A stretch of 64,000 nt of DNA from positions 248,001 through 312,000 of the forward strand of contig JACTVC010000035.1 of NCBI GenBank assembly GCA_018417955.1, read 5' to 3'. Within the stretch, counting starts at the first letter, position 1, and every line of letters starts with the position of its first letter. Made by a program: the position numbers and the translations under genes. The notes under the pieces were generated by a model, which was not told where the DNA came from, did no database searches, and saw only the letters and a list, made by a program, of their open reading frames with translations. Below, piece after piece: positions 60,434 to 64,000 of this stretch. Source of the DNA: Laccaria trichodermophora. Lineage: Eukaryota > Basidiomycota > Agaricomycetes > Agaricales > Hydnangiaceae.

Positions 60434-62612
60434 TCACAAAAAATCCAAGATCAAGAGAGCATCTTCAACATCTTCCTGCATTCTATTTTGTAATGGGTGG
60501 GCATTCAATTCCATAGGCCTTTCTCGTGAGGAAATCGGATCTTGAGGCCGTATGCCAAATACACCGATTTCGGGCACGTCGGATTCGATCTCTTCGTCCG
60601 AGAGGATGTCAATGTCAATGTCGTTGGAAGTAGTCATATGAGCTGGGAGGTACGGTGAGCTGTTTGATTCGACAAGATCGTCAGTAGCAGACATCTGGGA
60701 ATAGAATCGTTCTTTCCCGCGAAGCAGGGTCGAAGCTTCTTGCGAAAACCTGTAATCATGTGTTTGGCACTCGAGTGGGGTCAGAACGGCTTCAGTTTCG
60801 AAGATTGAGGGTGAAAAGCGGTCTGTGGGTGGCTGATTATGATATATTAGCAAGTTCACCGTTGGAAGTAGTGTCATGACCTGGAAGAAGTGATCGTGTG
60901 ACTGATTTCGCTGAAAGTTCCAACACAGGTCTTGGAAGGGCTGCTCCGCGCTGAGATCCAGAAGTAAACCGTCTTCAAGGATTCCGGGCATTTGAGGCTT
61001 CGAGTCAGGCGGCCAAATCGTGGAGGATGGCGTTTCCCCTTGAGCCCAATCTTCTACGTTCTCCCATAAAAAGTTCGACTCAGAGTCGGTTTGAAGACAG
61101 TGTTCATCAAATGACGCCGCTTCCGTAGGATGGGCCTGAGACGCTTCATCCAATGGTTCTTGTTCGAAAACGTCCTTGTCGCTCCACTGACAAAAATCTC
61201 TCCATTCGCTTAGTCTCAATATCAGCGTAGCATCCAGTCAAAACCACGTACCTGATGGGGAGGAAGGTACCGAATCTGCCTCCAATAACTTTGCGGAATG
61301 ATTCAGGTCCTCAGGTCCACCCCAGACAGCGTCGTCATATAAATCTGGATCATGTGCTGGCTGTCGATGTTCCTGGGACAGCTCATCGTCGTCCTCGTCA
61401 CTCCTGCGCGGCACACGTGAGAGTCCCTACAATATCCGTACCATTAGTCCAGAAAAAGAAAGTGTAAACGCGGGTTCAACCTTGAATTGTGGTATACGCA
61501 AACCAGATCGGTAGACGCGCTCCATTGTCGAAAGAAAGGCCTCGAGGTCCGTAGGTTCCGGTGCTGACAGTTCAACGTCTGGCATATAAGCTGACAAAGC
61601 TTGCAATTGAGCGGCCGAAATTTCTGCTGTTTGTGAACACATAAACTAATTGATCAACATCAGGGATTTAGGGGAGCTTGATCGAGAGAGCCATTGAGTA
61701 TGACCTTGAAGAGTTGTCTACATCTGTCTCGGAAATCAGGATGAGGAGAGCGTTGGACGATTTGGACGATTGAAGAAAAGATGGGAGAGAAGTATGCAGT
61801 TTCCGTGTAGAGTTGCTATGCGGTGGTCAGAGATAAGGTACAAATTTTCGAGGCAAAATACCTTGCACCAGGTGCCAAAAATCAGGGGATAGCGACTAAA
61901 ATTGTCACTAGCACCAGAGTGATAGGTTCCAAGACAGCACATACCGAACCAATTGCCAGGTAACGAATCGACCTATAACGTTGTCCAGCAGTGTGATAAA
62001 CGGGAGTGATAATCGCCGAGAGAAAGGATGGTTGTTGCCCTGTATGTCCTTTTCTCTTGAAGTTGTCTGGGAAGATTCAGCCTTCCAGCTGTAGATAAGG
62101 TCGACGCCAGCGAGCGTTAGATGGATAGGGAGGCAGTCAAGCCTGGTTTTTGGAAGTTGGGAGAGCGTCAACAGTACTGCATCATGTGAGTGAGAAATGA
62201 TTGTTTCGACAAAGGAGCATACATATTGGCGTATTATTCTTCTCGTCGACATATATGTCGGAGACAGCAGTAACGCCCAGTTCGTTGGCATTCTGAGTAG
62301 AAACCGAGTTACGCGAAGACACTAAGTTGGAATGTACTCGATGCATACAGTCCGAAAATAATCGACGAGATGGTCAGCAACTTGCGAAGATGCAATTTTT
62401 TCCGCTGATATCGTTGTTCCATCTAGTTTCCCAGAAAGTGAAATAGCAATGCTAGATGCACCGTAAATATTCAGCTCATCTAAGGGACGTGAGGGTCTTA
62501 TTTCCAAGGCATTTGACAGCGTCCCAGCAACAAGGCGGTGTTGTACGTCCAACGTCAGTGAATAGCACTCTGACTGCGCGCGTATTCTGGTCTTGAAAGC
62601 GACAGTGGGCAT
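60434..62612 (-). CDS. Orphan protein, meiosis- or repair-like layout, not identified
   Basis: ATG 62612 starts MPTVAFKTRIRAQSECYSLT. A folded-looking N-terminal half follows (LDVQHRLVAGTLSNALEIRP, then after introns NANELGVTAVSDIYVDE, VLLTLSQLPKTRLDCLPIHL, TLAGVDLIYSWKAESS, YFSPIFSSIVQIVQRSPHPD, RCRQLFKLMCSQTAEI). The second half is acidic and low complexity (EEWRDFCQWSDKDVFEQ.., DIDIDILSDEEIESDVPEIG), ending EDVEDALLILDFL at 60434. Seven or more introns. I do not recognise a domain. The length of about 600 residues, with a helical core then an acidic disordered tail, would fit a nuclear protein, but that is inference only. Divergent from PKC1 with 180 bp between starts. Confidence 0.7.
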
Positions 62613-62792
62613 CAGGAAGCAACGGTGGAAGACGGGAGGAGACGACTTGATACGTAGAAATAAATATTTAGTTTTGAATCACAGCCCCTTCAGGCGCAGC
62701 CTCAATTCTATCATTGCCGCGCTGCTAATCTCTTGTTCCCTCCAACATCGTCGCCTGCTCCCAGCGGCGTCGTTTTCACTGTGTAGACAGTT

Positions 62793-64000
62793 ATGGTGAT
62801 CTTTTTTCTAATGGTGATCCTTTCTCGATGCTGATGAACCGATTTCAGAGCAACGCCGAGCTTGACCAGAAGATTGCGGACACATGGAAGCATATCCAGA
62901 CCGAGCGCAAGATCTTGGAGGCAACGCAGCTTTTGCGCCAGGCTACCACAAATCAGGATGTCCTTAGAAGAAATGAAGCCAAGATCAGGGAAACTGAGCG
63001 TTCTCTCGCTTATTTCGAAGATACCCTTCGTGAACTTCAAGCTAGGAAAGCACAGCAAATGCAACGAGATGATCCCTCACGATTCACAGGCTCATCCACA
63101 CCCCAGGTTTCGGCGAACCTCACTTCTTTCACCTCATTTGCTGAAACCCACATTTTGTATGCTACAGGTGCCCCCCAAGGAGTTTGATCCCACGAATCGT
63201 GGACGTTATTCAACCTCACCCGAAGCAGGGTACTCTATGGGCCGGGCAGCTCAAGAGAGTCCGGCAACAAAAGCAAAGACGTATACCAATCTGGATCTGA
63301 TCAAAGCGGACACCCCATTTACCCCGAAGAAGATTTCTCGAATGTTGCATCAACTAGAATTTAAGCACCAAGTCGAGATGCAGTATAAACAGGGAATCGA
63401 CAAAATGGCAAAGCTATATCAAGCTGATGGCGATAAAAAGTCAAAGGCGGATGCTGAAAGCAAGAGAGTAGAAAGTGAAAAGAAGATTCAACTCCTCGAA
63501 TTAGCTCTCAAACGGTACAAGAACTTGCATATCTTGGACGATGTTGCTGAAGATGAGGAAACCGGTGCGTTTCCAAGCTTTCCCACCTAACATAACCCCT
63601 GAATTCGTGACTGCATAGATGGTCCGACCAATGATGGCGGGGAGCGCAAGGATAAACTGCGTTCGAAGCCCCTTTCAGGGACCCTGTATGTGACGGTAAA
63701 GGGCGCGCGCGAACTTGACCATGCCCCCATCGTCACCAGATCGCGCTCTGCGTCTAAGCAAGTCACTGAAACACACGTCTCCGTTAAGGTGGAAGGAACC
63801 CAGTTGGCCAGGTCTCACCCTTCCCGCACTGACCGATGGAATGAGGATTTCGAAATAACCGTCGATAAAGCTAACGAAGTTGAAATCGTGGTCTACGACA
63901 AGCAAGTAAGTGAGCCTCACGCAGTGCCCATCGGGCTTCTGTGGATCCGAATCACCGATTTGGTCGATGCTCTGCGGCGCCAGAAAGTAGGAATGGAAGG
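62793..64000 (+). CDS. PKC1: Protein kinase C (fungal PKC1), 5' part
   Basis: Cell-wall-integrity kinase activated by Rho1; only the N-terminal regulatory part is in the window. The likely start is ATG 62793, directly followed by an intron (62796-62848, GTGATC..TTTCAG), giving M-SNAELDQKIADTWKHIQTE; the alternative is ATG 62828 read straight through. The first HR1 coiled coil follows: RKILEATQLLRQATTNQDVL, RRNEAKIRETERSLAYFEDT, LRELQARK. After an intron (63106-63168), the second HR1 has DTPFTPKKISRMLHQLEFKH, QVEMQYKQGIDKMAKLYQAD and EKKIQLLELALKRYKNL. After a further intron the C2 domain begins (GTLYVTVKGARELDHAP, WNEDFEITVDKANEVEIVVY). It continues past the right edge; C1 and kinase domains are not seen. 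Confidence 0.92.

Overview
The window is nuclear DNA of a filamentous fungus, most likely an Agaricomycete (mushroom-type) basidiomycete. Genes are dense and broken by many introns of about 45-60 bp with GT..AG ends. Intergenic gaps are short. The gene set (fungal-type PKC1, proline-rich metacaspase, HUT1, glucoamylase, PA-TM-RING, Ssr4) is fungal, and the protein sequences look basidiomycete. All product calls come from reading spliced frames by eye; no database search was run. || Layout. 1-8134: 3' part of the giant ribosome-biogenesis ATPase midasin. 8356-15061: succinate dehydrogenase iron-sulfur subunit, a membrane nucleotide pyrophosphatase/phosphodiesterase, a SYLF-domain protein and a GH15-CBM20 glucoamylase. 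15471-27409: PA-TM-RING ubiquitin ligase, a three-finger CCCH protein, heme oxygenase, a membrane-anchored aspartic protease, an arrestin-like protein and an orphan two-TM protein, with a 1.5-kb gene-poor gap at 17-18.5 kb. 27527-30463: three copies of one non-coding terminal-inverted-repeat element. One copy is inserted inside another, and both carry exact 8-bp target duplications. || 30513-38300: dynactin p62 (DCTN4); a divergent gene that encodes only the N-terminal and 3'-5' exonuclease part of DNA polymerase delta; an acyl-CoA-thioesterase-like hotdog protein; then two visibly damaged copies, a DHHC palmitoyltransferase and a dihydroneopterin-aldolase (FOL1) fragment. 38.3-39.8 kb holds short dispersed repeats. 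|| 39830-64000: ordinary housekeeping territory: type I metacaspase, AT-hook protein, macro-domain phosphatase, SWI/SNF-RSC subunit Ssr4, a serine/threonine kinase, the ER UDP-sugar transporter HUT1, a STYX-like pseudophosphatase, gamma-tubulin, a CobW/ZNG1 zinc chaperone GTPase, DNA polymerase alpha subunit B, endosulfine/Igo1, an orphan acidic protein, and the 5' part of PKC1 running off the right edge. || The genes do not form one pathway. Several neighbours share short divergent promoters (SDHB/phosphodiesterase, DCTN4/polymerase-delta-like, orphan/PKC1). The most unusual signals are the exonuclease-only polymerase delta paralogue, next to a stretch of decaying gene copies, and the nested MITE pair.
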